Positions 43,801 through 54,300 of a stretch of DNA of 64,000 nt are shown piece after piece (the first letter of the stretch is position 1; the number at the start of each line of letters is the position of its first letter). The DNA comes from Verrucomicrobiota bacterium. Lineage in GTDB: Bacteria; Verrucomicrobiota; Verrucomicrobiia; Limisphaerales; JACRJZ01. The stretch spans positions 1-64,000 of the forward strand of contig JACRJZ010000136.1 in assembly GCA_016219875.1 (NCBI GenBank), written 5' to 3'. Below the pieces are notes generated by a model. It had not been told where the DNA came from, did no database searches, and was given only the letters and a program-made list of their open reading frames with translations. A program made the position numbers and the translations under genes.

Positions 43801-46800
43801 GCTGTGACGGCCGCAAACGACGACGGTGACAAGTACTGGGTTGTGGCCCAGAACGACTTCAGCGAGGTGAAGAGCCGTGAGGCCGTCCTGAGCGTGCGCA
43901 CCAATCCGCTGCTGGTGAGCGCCTCGACGAGAAATGATCCCATTCATCTGTATCTCACCTGGAACCGGCCTGTAGCGCTGGCCGGCGTTTATGACGTGAC
44001 GGGCCCCGGTTCGCCTCTGGTGAACGGCGCGGCTTACGGCGCTTCCCAGAACGAGGTCGTGCTGGAACTGGATTCGGCGACCCCGATGACGCCGGGCGAT
44101 TCCTACACCCTCACGGTGACCGATGAGAAGAACCTCCTGGACGAATTGCAGGAGTCCAATCCGACCAACATGGTCGTCCGGCAAGGGCCTCCGGGTTTCT
44201 TCTGCGCCGACTTCAATGCGGCGTTGCCGGCCGGAGCGTCGGTTTACGGCAATGCGGCCCTGAACGCAGATGGCTCCGTCCATCTCACTGAGGCCGTGAA
44301 CAGTCAGCAGGGCAGTATCGTGTTTAACATCGGCCAAGCTCCGCCCTACGTGAACGTGGAGTACAAGCAGCTCATTGGTGATCCCACGACGGGCATGGCG
44401 GACGGCTTCAGCGTCAGCTACGGCAACGACGTGGCCAACGCCAGCTTCGGCGAAGGCGGTTCGGGCACGGGCCTGATTGTCCGCTTCAACACCTACGCCG
44501 GCTGGTACCGCGGCTGTCTCCTCTACTACAAGGGCGCGGAACTCGCCCGCGTGGCCGGCAATTTCTTCACGACCCCGGCCAGCTACATCAACGTGAGCGT
44601 CAACTTGACTGCGGACGGCAAGGTGTCCGTGACGCATGGCGGCGCCACCATTTACGACAACTTCCAGTTGCCGAACTTCACGCCCTTCACCGGCAACGTG
44701 AAACTCGGCTTCGGCGCTCGAACGGGCGGTGAGAACGAGAAGAACTGGCTCGACGACGTCTGTTTCAACAACTACCCGCTGGGTGCCATGTCTGTGGTGG
44801 TCACCCCGTCGGCTCCTAGTCTGACCGTGGGAGCAACCGCGACCCTCACGGCTGCAGTGTCTGGCTCACCGCCGGTACGGTTCGGTGTCTGGGCCAAGAA
44901 CGGGATCCCCATCCCGGGTGCGACGGGTCTTATCTACACCACTCCTCCGGCGACGGAGGCGGACAACGGTGCGGTCTTCAGCTTCTCCGCCACCAATGAT
45001 TTCAGCGTTGGCGTCGGCGAGGCCACCGTGAGTGTCAGGGAAACTGCCGTGCCGGTCAGGGCCTCAACGCTGAACGCCCCGAGCACTCTGTGGGTGTTCT
45101 TCAACAAGCCGGTAAATCTTGACGGAACTTACGTGATCGACGGTGGCGAAATCCAGATCCTGGGAGCGCCCACCTATGGCAGTACCGAGAGCATCGTGGT
45201 GCTGTCCACGGGGCCGATTGCTTCAGACGCTGGGCACAACGTCAGGATCAGTGGCGTGACAGCGAAGTCCGGGCACCCCATGGATGTGGATCCGACGACG
45301 CTCGACTTCACCCAAGGCCCTGGCAAGTTCTGCACCGACTTCGAAGTGCATCCTCCGGCCAACCTCCTGTTGAGCGAAGAGTTCACCACGGCAGACGGCG
45401 GATTTGTGGTGACGAACATCGGCGCTCCGGTTCAGCCGTGGATTTACAAGTCTGAAACGGGCACGTGGTCCTGCTGGGGATCAGCGGCCTCGGATGACCC
45501 CGATGCCTCCGGCATCTTCTCTCCGCCCATCACCATCCCAGAGCGCACGGGAGTAGCACTGACCTTCCAGCATCGCTACAGCTTCGAGTTCGACGGGACG
45601 GCTTGGGACGGCGGCATGGTGGTCCTGAGCGTCAATGGCGGACCTCCTACGCTGGTTCCGTTGAGTGCCTTCACTCTGAACGGCTACAACGGTGTGATCG
45701 CCGGCGACACCGTGCTGAACAACCTGTTCAAGGGCAGCCCGGGCTTTGTGAATGCCTCGAGCGGCCACGGCACGGGCCTGTTCGTCACGAGCATTGCCAA
45801 CCTGGGCGTCTTCAATGCTGGCGACGTCATCTCGGTCGGGTTCATCACCTCTTGGGATCAGTGCTGCGAGGGAGCGGAACCGAACTGGGAGATCACCAGC
45901 TACCAACTCGCACGGGCCAGCGCTGCTTCGGCGCTCGCCACCTACACCACCTACGGCAACGCCGCGGTGGGAGTTGACGCTGGAGGCGTGAACAACGTCA
46001 TGCACTTGACTGACGCAGTGAATGGTCAGCAGGGCACCATGGTCATCGAATTCGGCCAGCCGCTCCTGGACGTCAAGGCGCGCTTCAAGATGCTGTTGGG
46101 GGACACCTCTTCGGGATCGCCGGCGGACGGCGCCAGCTTCTCCTTTGCGCCTGACGTGGAGAAAGCCAGCTATCTGGGCGAAGGCGGCTCGGGCACCGGC
46201 TTGACCGTTTCGTTCAACACCTACTCCGGCACCTACATCGGATGCCGGATATTCTGGAACAGGGCGGAGTTGGCGCGCGTGCCCTACACCTTGATCCGGA
46301 CGCCGGCCCAGTTCGTCGATACCTACGTCGAGTTGGACATCCTCGGTCGTGTGACGGTGCGCTACGGAAACGATGTTCTGTTCAACAGGGTTCAGATTCC
46401 GAACTACACGCCGAAGACCGGGAACGCCCGGGTTGGCTTCGGTGGACGCACCGGCGGCCTGAACCAGAAGAACTGGCTCGACGACATCTGCATTAACGAC
46501 TACGTCCTCGGCCCGGCCAGTGTCAGCATGGCCGCGACGACGCCGGTGCAGGAGTGCTCGGGAACCACCCTCGCTCCCACCGTGTCCGGCTCACCGCCGC
46601 TCTACTACCAGTGGCTGAGCAACGGTGTGGCGGTGGCCGGTGCGAACACTGCCACCTTGGCCGTGCCGCAACTGATGTGGCCCGGTGAGAACCCCACCTA
46701 TACACTCGTGGTCAGCAACCTCTTCAGTACGGCTTCGGCGGCCACTGTGGTCAGCGTCGTTCAAGATATCGCTGGACCGGTGGGCGTCTGTGCGGGCAGC

Positions 46801-48456
46801 CTCAACGGCAACGCGGTTGAAGTCACCTTCGACCAAGCCGCGGATCCGGTCACCGCTGTTCTCGCGGCCAATTACACGGTCAATGGCGGCGCGAACAGTA
46901 TCGTCGGCCCCGTCACACTGCGAGCCGACGGCAAGCGAGTGGTCTTCAACGTCAGCCCGGCACTTGTCGGCGCGTTCACCGTCAGAGTGGCGGGCGTGCT
47001 GGACGCCTGCCCGGGGCGGAATTCCACTCCGTCCGTCATTGGCAGCACCGTGCTGGGCAGCGACTTCGCCAGCACCGATGTGGGCACGGCGGGCGACCCG
47101 AACCCTGCTGGCACCAACTTCGTCTGTGGCAACACGGTCGAAATCGTGACAGGTGGTTCCGACACCTGGGGTAATGCCGACCACAACCACTTCGTCTATG
47201 CCCCGCGCAGCGGTGACTTCGACGTCAAGTTGAAGGTCACGCGGCTGGATCTCCAGAGCAGTTGGACGAAGGGCGGTCTCATGGCTCGCGTCTCGACGGC
47301 GGCCAACTCCCCGCAGATCATGACCTACCACTCCCCGGTGAACGGCGCGAATCAGATCGAGGCCGGCGCCCGCCTGACAGTGGGTGGCAACATCGCCGAT
47401 GGCACGACCGGAATCGACTGGGGCATCGTGGCACGGCCCGCTTCGTCGGCTAATCCGTGGATTCGTCTCCAGCGCGTGGGAGATCAGTTCCGGGGCTACA
47501 GCAGCGGCGACGGCGTCACCTGGAACCTGCACGCGGACACCGGTGCGCGCCTGTGCGGCCAAGTTCCGCAGACCATGTTGGTCGGCATGTTTGTCACGCC
47601 GAACAACGGCAACAACGGCAACACCGCCACCGGCGAGTTCCAGGACTTCTCGCTCACGCCACAAGGCTATCAGGCCCCGCTCATCGCCAGTCAGCCGGCG
47701 AGCGTGAGTGGAACCTGTGGTGAGCCAGTGCAATTCCAGGTGGGAGTCTCTGGCCCGGCCTGCAGAGGAGAACTCTCCTATCAATGGTTCTTCAACTACG
47801 TGATCATCCCTGGCGCCACCAACGACACTTACGCCACGACGGCCTACCCGCTGTCGGCCGGCTCTTACAACGTGGTGGTGATTGACTCCACCGGACACGG
47901 CATCGTCAGCGAGCCAGCCGTCCTGACGGTGACGACAGGTGGGACCGCGCCGGTCGCCGGCATGGATGCCATGGGCACCGTTCAGAACTTGGCAGAGTCC
48001 GTGCCGGTCGTGAAACTGTTGGCCAACGACACGGGCAATGGAACGCTGACCCTGACCGGTGTCAGTGCTACCAGCACCAACGGCGGCACGGTCGCCCTGG
48101 CCAGCGGCGTCGTCACCTACACCCCGAGCGCCGGCTTTGTGGGAACCGATGCGTTCACCTACACCCTCACCGATGCTTGCGGCAACAGCGCGCAGGGCAT
48201 GGTCGTAGTCGTCGTCAGGTCGGCCAATCTGCCTTCGGCCAACACGACGGTGCGGATGGTGGGTGGCAAGACCATCGTGTCCTTCGCCGGGATTCCGTTC
48301 CAGGCCTACATCATCCAAGCGGCCCCGGGCATTGCCGGGCCGTGGACCAATCTGTCGCCGCCGATCCTGGCGGGACCCAACGGCTTGGCCAGCTACGAAG
48401 ACCCCACTGATCCCATGCCGCCCATCCGGTTCTACCGGACCATCGCGGCACCCTAA
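40837..48456 (+). CDS. Giant exported multidomain protein, 2,539 aa
   Basis: Signal peptide residues 1-25. Domain reading, approximate: 28-240 concanavalin/DUF1349-like (repeated at 2080-2275); 350-545 and 741-921 PA14-like (YLFACSSDDIGNLYLSTDD, YTFWCSADDQSITYIATD); Ig-like domains around 550-640, 930-1025, 1325-1410, 1890-1980 and 2285-2370 (FQWRTNGVPVAGANG, YQWYKNGVAIPGATG); two legume-lectin-like domains about 1126-1313 and 1706-1890 (GEGGSGTGLIVRFNTYAG, NWLDDVCFNNY); a cadherin-like/tandem domain about 2370-2460. It has no PEP-CTERM or other sorting tail, so secretion and release, or a T9SS-independent route, is open. Probably an adhesin or glycan-binding surface protein. Followed after 39 bases by a PEP-CTERM protein. 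Confidence 0.88.
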   Translation: MRSLSKITIIAGVVSALGLMGAPAAQTLQNFDNLGRVKTGYIEAQGTTAGGDYYTIVGGGGDTWDRHDEMAFAYHEFYGDFDIRVQVTEMEATGIWSKAGISARESLAEDARRVAQTVSPLPVMTTCGGNGANSMEFLWRTGIRDADGENGGNHSASIGSPQYPNQWIRLVRRGNTFTGYAGTDGVNWPQTTSVDSAGFQGGALPQKLYVGLSVSRHPCATKQTCRTVFTNYTERFVDSDQRFCVANVDSRGYPNTVFVQFNRPYGPSALAVENYDFSGGSGQILNAVNPGPDANTVALDVETMDEGATYAAGQLAGYNILDANGNPLGACSTSGTFVHAQGFEKRRIHIQHNKTEGGDPNPIFFISTAYKYGHGAWTEGSPPMEGNTVFEDPMPDGDPNPRNCASRIIGVLQPPADGNYLFACSSDDIGNLYLSTDDQFVNKRLIAREPSWNGRRQYVAGDNQGSRGTPASNISGPQALVGGRAYLLEYAFAEGGGGNNGSVTWDAGTGTAFANGQTPIEEANFVESRFAYGAIFYNLGAAQIIAQPANTPVLPIGQPATFSVGVDGTPPYTFQWRTNGVPVAGANGSTFTIPAVTEAMGRMQVSCCVSNLGGGVCSSDAQVNVYLNPILTSVGSRGNCHAVFLNFNKPMKLEGDFAVLRSNHVNGAVSFVFVTGVSYGRDQKELVLSVAPNLVPTTSTYFVGILDAMSQDDYPLDPSPTFAAFVQGSEFPVAAPADGTPGNLLVSQFQTNTITYRRWLGLNQATNSPDGRGAIPSFMGDDRYLNGTPDQTRTDFTSFETPFTDDSGNYGAELNGFWVVPATGTYTFWCSADDQSITYIATDANPANKVALCREPEWANYRAYLLAHDNANDNRGEPAVNVSAPISLTAGQVVYLQADYIEGGGGDHYALFYSFMRRSPNGCVFTSFCDVFVTQEPADFTAYETLSATFTVAVDGTPSAAAGVCYRYQWYKNGVAIPGATGSSYTAPAVTAANDDGDKYWVVAQNDFSEVKSREAVLSVRTNPLLVSASTRNDPIHLYLTWNRPVALAGVYDVTGPGSPLVNGAAYGASQNEVVLELDSATPMTPGDSYTLTVTDEKNLLDELQESNPTNMVVRQGPPGFFCADFNAALPAGASVYGNAALNADGSVHLTEAVNSQQGSIVFNIGQAPPYVNVEYKQLIGDPTTGMADGFSVSYGNDVANASFGEGGSGTGLIVRFNTYAGWYRGCLLYYKGAELARVAGNFFTTPASYINVSVNLTADGKVSVTHGGATIYDNFQLPNFTPFTGNVKLGFGARTGGENEKNWLDDVCFNNYPLGAMSVVVTPSAPSLTVGATATLTAAVSGSPPVRFGVWAKNGIPIPGATGLIYTTPPATEADNGAVFSFSATNDFSVGVGEATVSVRETAVPVRASTLNAPSTLWVFFNKPVNLDGTYVIDGGEIQILGAPTYGSTESIVVLSTGPIASDAGHNVRISGVTAKSGHPMDVDPTTLDFTQGPGKFCTDFEVHPPANLLLSEEFTTADGGFVVTNIGAPVQPWIYKSETGTWSCWGSAASDDPDASGIFSPPITIPERTGVALTFQHRYSFEFDGTAWDGGMVVLSVNGGPPTLVPLSAFTLNGYNGVIAGDTVLNNLFKGSPGFVNASSGHGTGLFVTSIANLGVFNAGDVISVGFITSWDQCCEGAEPNWEITSYQLARASAASALATYTTYGNAAVGVDAGGVNNVMHLTDAVNGQQGTMVIEFGQPLLDVKARFKMLLGDTSSGSPADGASFSFAPDVEKASYLGEGGSGTGLTVSFNTYSGTYIGCRIFWNRAELARVPYTLIRTPAQFVDTYVELDILGRVTVRYGNDVLFNRVQIPNYTPKTGNARVGFGGRTGGLNQKNWLDDICINDYVLGPASVSMAATTPVQECSGTTLAPTVSGSPPLYYQWLSNGVAVAGANTATLAVPQLMWPGENPTYTLVVSNLFSTASAATVVSVVQDIAGPVGVCAGSLNGNAVEVTFDQAADPVTAVLAANYTVNGGANSIVGPVTLRADGKRVVFNVSPALVGAFTVRVAGVLDACPGRNSTPSVIGSTVLGSDFASTDVGTAGDPNPAGTNFVCGNTVEIVTGGSDTWGNADHNHFVYAPRSGDFDVKLKVTRLDLQSSWTKGGLMARVSTAANSPQIMTYHSPVNGANQIEAGARLTVGGNIADGTTGIDWGIVARPASSANPWIRLQRVGDQFRGYSSGDGVTWNLHADTGARLCGQVPQTMLVGMFVTPNNGNNGNTATGEFQDFSLTPQGYQAPLIASQPASVSGTCGEPVQFQVGVSGPACRGELSYQWFFNYVIIPGATNDTYATTAYPLSAGSYNVVVIDSTGHGIVSEPAVLTVTTGGTAPVAGMDAMGTVQNLAESVPVVKLLANDTGNGTLTLTGVSATSTNGGTVALASGVVTYTPSAGFVGTDAFTYTLTDACGNSAQGMVVVVVRSANLPSANTTVRMVGGKTIVSFAGIPFQAYIIQAAPGIAGPWTNLSPPILAGPNGLASYEDPTDPMPPIRFYRTIAAP

Positions 48457-48495
48457 TTACTACTTGACAAGATCGCGATACAACCCCACAAAACT

Positions 48496-49176
48496 ATGCA
48501 AATGAAAATCACTTCACTCGCGGCCCTGATCGTAGGATTGGCGGCAGCCACGGCGATACCGGCAGGTGCTGCCGATCTCGCAACAAACACGTTCACCTTC
48601 GCCCCGAACATGGCGATCCCCGACAACAGCTTGGTTGGCGTGGCAGACTCGCGCACCGTCGCTGGTCAGGTCGGCATCATCACCAACCTGAACGTGAGCT
48701 TGAACATCAGCGGCGGCTACGTGGGGGACCTCTACGGGTACCTAACCTATGGCAGCCAGTTCGCCATCCTGCTCAACCGCGAGGGTCGCACCAGCACCAG
48801 CCCTTACGGCTACTTGGACAGCGGGCTGAACGTCACGCTGAGCGACTCCGCCGTCAACGGCGACATCCACACGTATCGTCTCGTCGTCAACCCAGGCGGC
48901 GGCGCGCTGACGGGGATGTGGCAGCCGGACGGCCGGAGCGTCCATCCGTATAACTCACTCGACACCACGCCGCGCACTGCGATGCTGAATTCCTTCCAAG
49001 GTTTGGATCCGAACGGGACTTGGACGCTCTATTTGGCGGACGCCTCCGGCGGCGGCATCTCCACGCTGAATAGCTGGAGCCTGGAGATCATCACCGTGCC
49101 TGAGCCGCGCACCTGGGCGCTCTTCGCTGTTGGCACCACGCTGATGTTCTGGCTGCGCCGCAAGAAGAATGGCTGA
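48496..49176 (+). CDS. PEP-CTERM sorted protein with proprotein-convertase P-like domain
   Basis: 226 aa. Signal peptide residues 3-25, then a beta-sandwich (NLNVSLNISGGYVGDLYGYL, GLDPNGTWTLYLADASGGG) matching the P-domain found beside subtilases, then the C-terminal sorting signal VPEPRTWALFAVGTTLMFWL with a basic end RRKK (residues 201-226). Such proteins are processed by exosortase, which is not encoded in this window. Probably co-transcribed with the giant protein; a terminator follows. Confidence 0.9.
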   Translation: MQMKITSLAALIVGLAAATAIPAGAADLATNTFTFAPNMAIPDNSLVGVADSRTVAGQVGIITNLNVSLNISGGYVGDLYGYLTYGSQFAILLNREGRTSTSPYGYLDSGLNVTLSDSAVNGDIHTYRLVVNPGGGALTGMWQPDGRSVHPYNSLDTTPRTAMLNSFQGLDPNGTWTLYLADASGGGISTLNSWSLEIITVPEPRTWALFAVGTTLMFWLRRKKNG

Positions 49177-49228
49177 GCGGGCAGCGCGCGCTGCTCCCAG
49201 GGCGATTGCGAATCGACTCATCTCCTAC

Positions 49229-49260
49229 GGGCCGGGTTCACCCCCGGCCCTTTTTCTTTT
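49229..49260 (+). terminator. Intrinsic terminator after the PEP-CTERM gene
   Basis: Stem GGGCCGGG / CCCGGCCC with a 6-base loop, followed by TTTTTCTTTT. 52 bases after the stop. Confidence 0.9.
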
Positions 49261-49294
49261 CAGCCCCGAAACCAAACCACACCTTCCCGGTGCC

Positions 49295-51226
49295 TCACTC
49301 CCCTCTGACTCGGTAGAAGCGATGGTTCGCAGCGGCTTCCTTCTCAAAAAAGACTCCCTGGCCGTTGGTGGCCTGCAAGGTGTCGCCAGTTGGATCCCAA
49401 GTGCCGGCTTCCAAGTCATTCCGTGACTCCAGGAAGTAGTGGTGTCCCGGGATGGCCCCAAAGCCGATTCGTATCCGCCCGCCCGCCAAGCTGGAGTGGA
49501 GCAGGGGCGGAACGACCGGCGCCAAGATGTTTCCCGGACTTCCAATGTCTGGAGCGATGGATGCCCGGAAGACGCCATGCGCCCCCAGCACGCTGAGACC
49601 CCCAAACGTGCCAGTCAGGGGATCGTAATTGAAGGTCACTCCGGCGGTGGCGGCGCCGAAGGAGACGCGGGCCACAGTGTCGTTGGTGTCCGTCGTGGTT
49701 TCGTTCCACAGCCGCAAGCCGTCTCCGTTGGCTCCCAGGCTGAGGCCGTTGCCGGTGTAAGTGACGATCTGGAGGGCGGGAGAAAGGCTGCTCGCACCCC
49801 ACCAGTTCCGGAATTGCGCGGCAGTCAGCCCCTCGACGAACACGACGGACTCGCCCGGCCCAATGACCAGTGTGCCACCGAACACGTAGGCGTCTGCCAG
49901 CACGCCATCGGCATCATTGAATCGCCAGCCTGTCAGACTCACCGGCTGGGATTCGAAGCTGGTCAGTTCCCACCAGTCCCCCGTCGGCACGCCGGGACTG
50001 GCGGCGGCTGCGGACAGGACTTCCGTGATCCGCAGGTCAGGCTTGGGGCGGACGACGAGCATCGCCATGCTGGTCGCCACACCGCTGGAGTTGGAGGCGA
50101 CGATCTGGTACTGGCCGGCGTTTGTCGCGGCGAGGTTGGACAGGCTTAGGGTCGAACCGGTCTGGCCGGCGAGCGACTGGCCGTTGAACCTCCACGAAAA
50201 GGTGGGGGCGGGAAGGCCCACCGCGACGCTCCGAAACTGGATCGATCCCCCGGCGAACACCGACGCGTTCGAGAGGGCCAGCGTGAACCTTGGCGGCGCC
50301 GGACACAGGGAGGCAAAGAAGTAGATGACCGAAGCGACGCCTTCGCTGATGGTCACGTACCCCGTGCCGTCGGCCAGAAAGCCAAACCCCTCACCATTCG
50401 GCTCTGTGGGCGGGCCAATCACCGGGATGCTCTGTCCATCTCTCGCCAGGGCCGTGCCCACGGCTTCGTTATCGCACCGCTGCCACAGCATCGCGAAGTC
50501 TTCGCGGCGAAGGGTGATTTGCGTGCCGTCGGCCGAGATGTCCGCCGCGGAAGCCAGGCTGAACGCCTGGGATCGGATGAACTCCATCGCCAGCGTGGCC
50601 TTGTTGGTGGCTCCGGTCAGATTCGCGCGGTAAATCCGCGCCGCCCCTGGCTGCTTGGTGACGACGAACAAGTCGCCTGAGATCGGGTCCACCATCAACC
50701 CTTCCGCGTCGTAACTTCCATCTGGATAGACCAGCGTGAACGTCTCCACCCCGTCGAAGTCCGGCGAGCGTGGATTCGCCTCCCAGGTCAGGTCCACCGC
50801 CGGCTCCGGAATGCGCACGATCTTCACGTCGCTTCTCACCGTGTTGGTTCCCTGGTTGCCGCCAATGTCTCCAACGTAGAGATAGCTCGCGGCCAGTCCT
50901 GGTCCGGGTCCGACTGCGATGTCTTCCACATCATCGACATTCTTGTTCATGTCGAACGTGGCCAGGCGGGCGCCGTTGGTGCCCAGGGCGTAGATGCTTT
51001 GCTTGGAACCATCGTTATGCGTCCATAGCACGCCGGGATTGCGCCGGCTGGCGGCCAGCCCGGAGGCTTCTGTGAGGTTGTTGGAGGCAACCGTCCCGAG
51101 AGCCGCGCCGGGGGCAAACGACACGCAGTTGGTGCAAGCCGCTGGCAGCGCCAATGTCCCCGCTCCGCACCAGAGTGCGAGGCCGGCCCACAAACCCTTC
51201 GAAGGCGAACGAACGAACTCGATCAT
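49295..51226 (-). CDS. Exported beta-propeller/Ig/lamin-tail-domain protein
   Basis: 643 aa with an N-terminal signal region (residues 10-30). Residues 30-310 read as a lipoprotein/SdiA-type propeller (EASGLAASRRNPGVLWTHNDG, VEDIAVGPGPG, YDAEGLMVDPISGDLFVVTK). Residues 315-395 are an Ig-like domain (GGSIQFRSVAVGLPAPTFSW...AGQYQIVASNSSG). Residues 400-540 match a lamin-tail domain (LRITEVLSAAAA...WWELTSFESQPVSLTGWRFND). The end is the verrucomicrobial C-terminal motif around YFLESRNDL...FYRVRGE. Probably surface or periplasmic; function unknown. Convergent with the PEP-CTERM gene. Confidence 0.8.
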   Translation of the reverse strand: MIEFVRSPSKGLWAGLALWCGAGTLALPAACTNCVSFAPGAALGTVASNNLTEASGLAASRRNPGVLWTHNDGSKQSIYALGTNGARLATFDMNKNVDDVEDIAVGPGPGLAASYLYVGDIGGNQGTNTVRSDVKIVRIPEPAVDLTWEANPRSPDFDGVETFTLVYPDGSYDAEGLMVDPISGDLFVVTKQPGAARIYRANLTGATNKATLAMEFIRSQAFSLASAADISADGTQITLRREDFAMLWQRCDNEAVGTALARDGQSIPVIGPPTEPNGEGFGFLADGTGYVTISEGVASVIYFFASLCPAPPRFTLALSNASVFAGGSIQFRSVAVGLPAPTFSWRFNGQSLAGQTGSTLSLSNLAATNAGQYQIVASNSSGVATSMAMLVVRPKPDLRITEVLSAAAASPGVPTGDWWELTSFESQPVSLTGWRFNDADGVLADAYVFGGTLVIGPGESVVFVEGLTAAQFRNWWGASSLSPALQIVTYTGNGLSLGANGDGLRLWNETTTDTNDTVARVSFGAATAGVTFNYDPLTGTFGGLSVLGAHGVFRASIAPDIGSPGNILAPVVPPLLHSSLAGGRIRIGFGAIPGHHYFLESRNDLEAGTWDPTGDTLQATNGQGVFFEKEAAANHRFYRVRGE

Positions 51227-51386
51227 CGGCAGAAACTAAACCAGACAACGAAGGATGGCCAGTGGCGTGCCGGCAACATCGAACGTGAGTGAGGTCGCTT
51301 TTCTCTTTAAGCCAGGGTGGCCCGGCCGGACGCAGGGAGACTTGGTGCGTTCCGAACTGAAAAGCGCGATGCCGATTTCAACCTCT

Positions 51387-54300
51387 TCACCTTCCTGCCG
51401 TCGTCACGAAGGCGTAGCGGCCCGACTCCACCGCCAGCACCGCGCAATCAAGCTCCGGGCGTGGCGGCATGGGCCACGAACCGATGGTCGTTCCGGCGTG
51501 CGGGGCGTAGGAGTCCATGTCTTTCTCTTGACGGAGGTACTTCACGCCGGCTACGCGGTCGAGGGACTGGCCGCTTTCGGTGATGCTGGCTGCGTTCTTC
51601 GCGGGCAGGAAGACGGTTGCGGTGGTGTTCGCAGGAATGGTGACGTTGAGTTCAAAGCGGTTGCCGTCGCGTCTCCAGTGGCTGACGATCTGACCGTGGA
51701 TGGAGCCGTATTCGGCTTTGACCCAGTCGATGGGCTTTACGTCGGGATTGCTGCCAGGCGTGGGGGGACCGGGCTTGATGAAGATGCGCTTGAAGCCCAC
51801 GCCGTCGGTGTCGATGCCAGCCAGGTAACGGTAGCCCCATTCCATGACGGCGCCGAAGGCGTAATGGCTGAAGCTGTTCATCGACGCGTTCTGGTTGCCG
51901 CCGGAACCATTGAAGCCGTGTTCCTTGGTGAAGCTGTCCCAGCGTTCCCAGACGCTGGTCGCGCCTTGCTCGACTTCGTAGCCCCACGACGGGAACTTGC
52001 GGCTCTGGAAAAGGCGGCAAGCGAGGTCGTGCTGGCCGTGGACGCTGAGTGAGGGGAGCAAACCTTTCGTGCCGAGGAAACCGGTGGCCATGCGGTGGTC
52101 TTTCGCGACGATCATTTCAGCGAGACGCTTGGCGCGCTCCGGGTAATTGAGTCCCGGCGTCAGGCCGAAATTCAAAGCCAGCACGTAGGCCGTTTGGGTG
52201 TTTACCTTCAACCTGCTGGCTGCTTCGTTGATAGCGTAATCATCATGGAATTGCCGCGTGAGTCGGACCATGAGTTGGAAATAATCCTCAGTCTCGCTCT
52301 TTCGGCCAATGGCACGAGCCATTTGCGACATTAAGCTGGCGTCGTTCCGGAAATACGCTGCGTCGATCAACTCAATCGGCGTCGCCTCGTTCACGTTCAG
52401 CCAGTCGCCCCATTCGTTGCCTCCTTTGTGGCCTTTGAAATCAGGCGCGCGCTTCTTCCGCCATTCCATGAAACGCACCATCGAATCCCAATGCCGCTCG
52501 ATCACGCGTGTGTCGCCATAGACTTGCCAAATCGTGTAGGGGCAGATGATACCGGCATCGGTCCAGGCCGTGCCCCACGTCTGGCCCGGCGCACCGTGCC
52601 CCATCGGATACGGGCAATAGTCGGGATACGCGCCGAAGTCGCGCTGGGCTTCCTCGACGTCGTCGAGCCACTTGGTGAAGAAAGCGGCCACGTCCGCATT
52701 GTAGCTCGCGGTGCGGATGTAGGCTTGGGCGTCGCCCATCCAGCCGAGGCGTTCGTCGCGCTGCGGGCAGTCGGTGGGCAGTTCGATGAAATTGGCTTTC
52801 TGCGTGCGGACGGTGTTTCTCCAGAACTGCGTCATCACCGGATCGTCGCACTCGAACGAGCCGACGATGGGCGTGTCGGAGTTGAGTGCGATGCCCGTAA
52901 CGGCGTCGAGGCCGGGCTTTTCCGGCAGGCCGGTCAGTTCCACGAACTGAAATCCGTGATACGTGAAACGCGGCTGCCACGTCTCGCCATTGGGGTCGCC
53001 GCGCAGGATGTAGTGATCGGTGGCGCGGGCTTTGCGGAGGTTCTCGGTCATCAGGCGGCCGTCGGGGTGGAGCATCTCGCCGAAGCGCAGTTGGACTTTG
53101 GTGCCGGCGGGGCCTTTGACCTTGAGGCGGATGACACCCGCGAAGTTCTGGCCGAGATCAAAGATGTAGGTGCCGAGCTTCGGTTCGGTGAGACGCAGCG
53201 CCTTGAGTTCCTCCGTGGCGCGGACGGGCGGGCCGGAATACGCCTGCATCCGCTTGGGTTTCTGGAAACCGAGTTCGACTTCGCGCGAGCCGCAGTTGTC
53301 AGAGAACTTTGCCTTGGTATTGCCGTTGTCTTCGGCACGGATGGCGGACTGCCATGTCCACTTGGACTGTAGGGCAGGCGTCGCGCCTGCCTCCATCTTC
53401 TTTGCCCCTTGTTGATCAGAGACAGGCGGGACGCCTGGCCTACACCAATTGGTATCCTCGCGCCGCGCATCGTAGCTTTCGCCCATGATGAGGTCGGCTT
53501 CGCGGATCGGGCCGTCGTTGCTGGCCTGCCAGGTCGTGTCGGTGCCGATGACTTCGCGCGAGCCGTCAGCGTATTCGAGTTCCAACTGCGCGAGCAGCGC
53601 CGGAGTTTTGCCGTAAAAGTAGCGGCCCACCTTGTTCGGCCCGTAGCCGACGAGCACCCCGTAGCCGACATAGCCCGCATACCAGCCATCGGCCACGATG
53701 GCGCCGAGGCAGTTCGCGCCCGGTTTCACGAGCGCGGTCACGTCGTGCGTCCGGTAGTAAGCGCGCTTGAGATAATCTGACCAGCCTGGCTCGAAGAACG
53801 CATCACCCACGCGCTGGCCGTTGAGGTGCAGCTCGTAGATGCCGAGCGCGGAAGAGAAGATCGTTGCGCGCGTCACCGTCTTGCTCGCGCTGAAATCCTT
53901 CCGGTAGTGCCGCGCGGGCGGGAGGAAGAGTTGGTTGCGGTTGGTGTGCAGCGGCGCGGTGTCCCTGAAGCTAATCCACTGTGCCTTCCAGTCGGCGGGC
54001 TTGAGGAGTCCCATGCTCCAACGGGCGGGTGCGCTCCACGGCGCGGCCTGGCCGTCCTTGTCCCAGACCTGCACCTTCCAGAAGCACTGCTGGCGGGACG
54101 CAAGCGGCTTGCCGGCGTAGGCGATGTTCACCGTCTGGTCGCTGGCGACTTTTCCGGTGTCCCACAATTCGCCGTCATTCGCCGCCAGTCTGGCCTCGCT
54201 TGTGGCCACGAGGAGGCGATAGGCGGTTTGCTTCTGGCCACGCTGGTCGGATTCCACACGCCAAGTCAGACGGGGAGCGGTTTCTTCGATGCCGGCGGGA

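Noticed and set aside
43138..48318. Two long minus-strand frames (499 and 575 codons) opposite the giant protein gene
   Set aside because: His/Val/Arg-rich mirrors of the Ig/lectin-coding strand with no recognisable motif.
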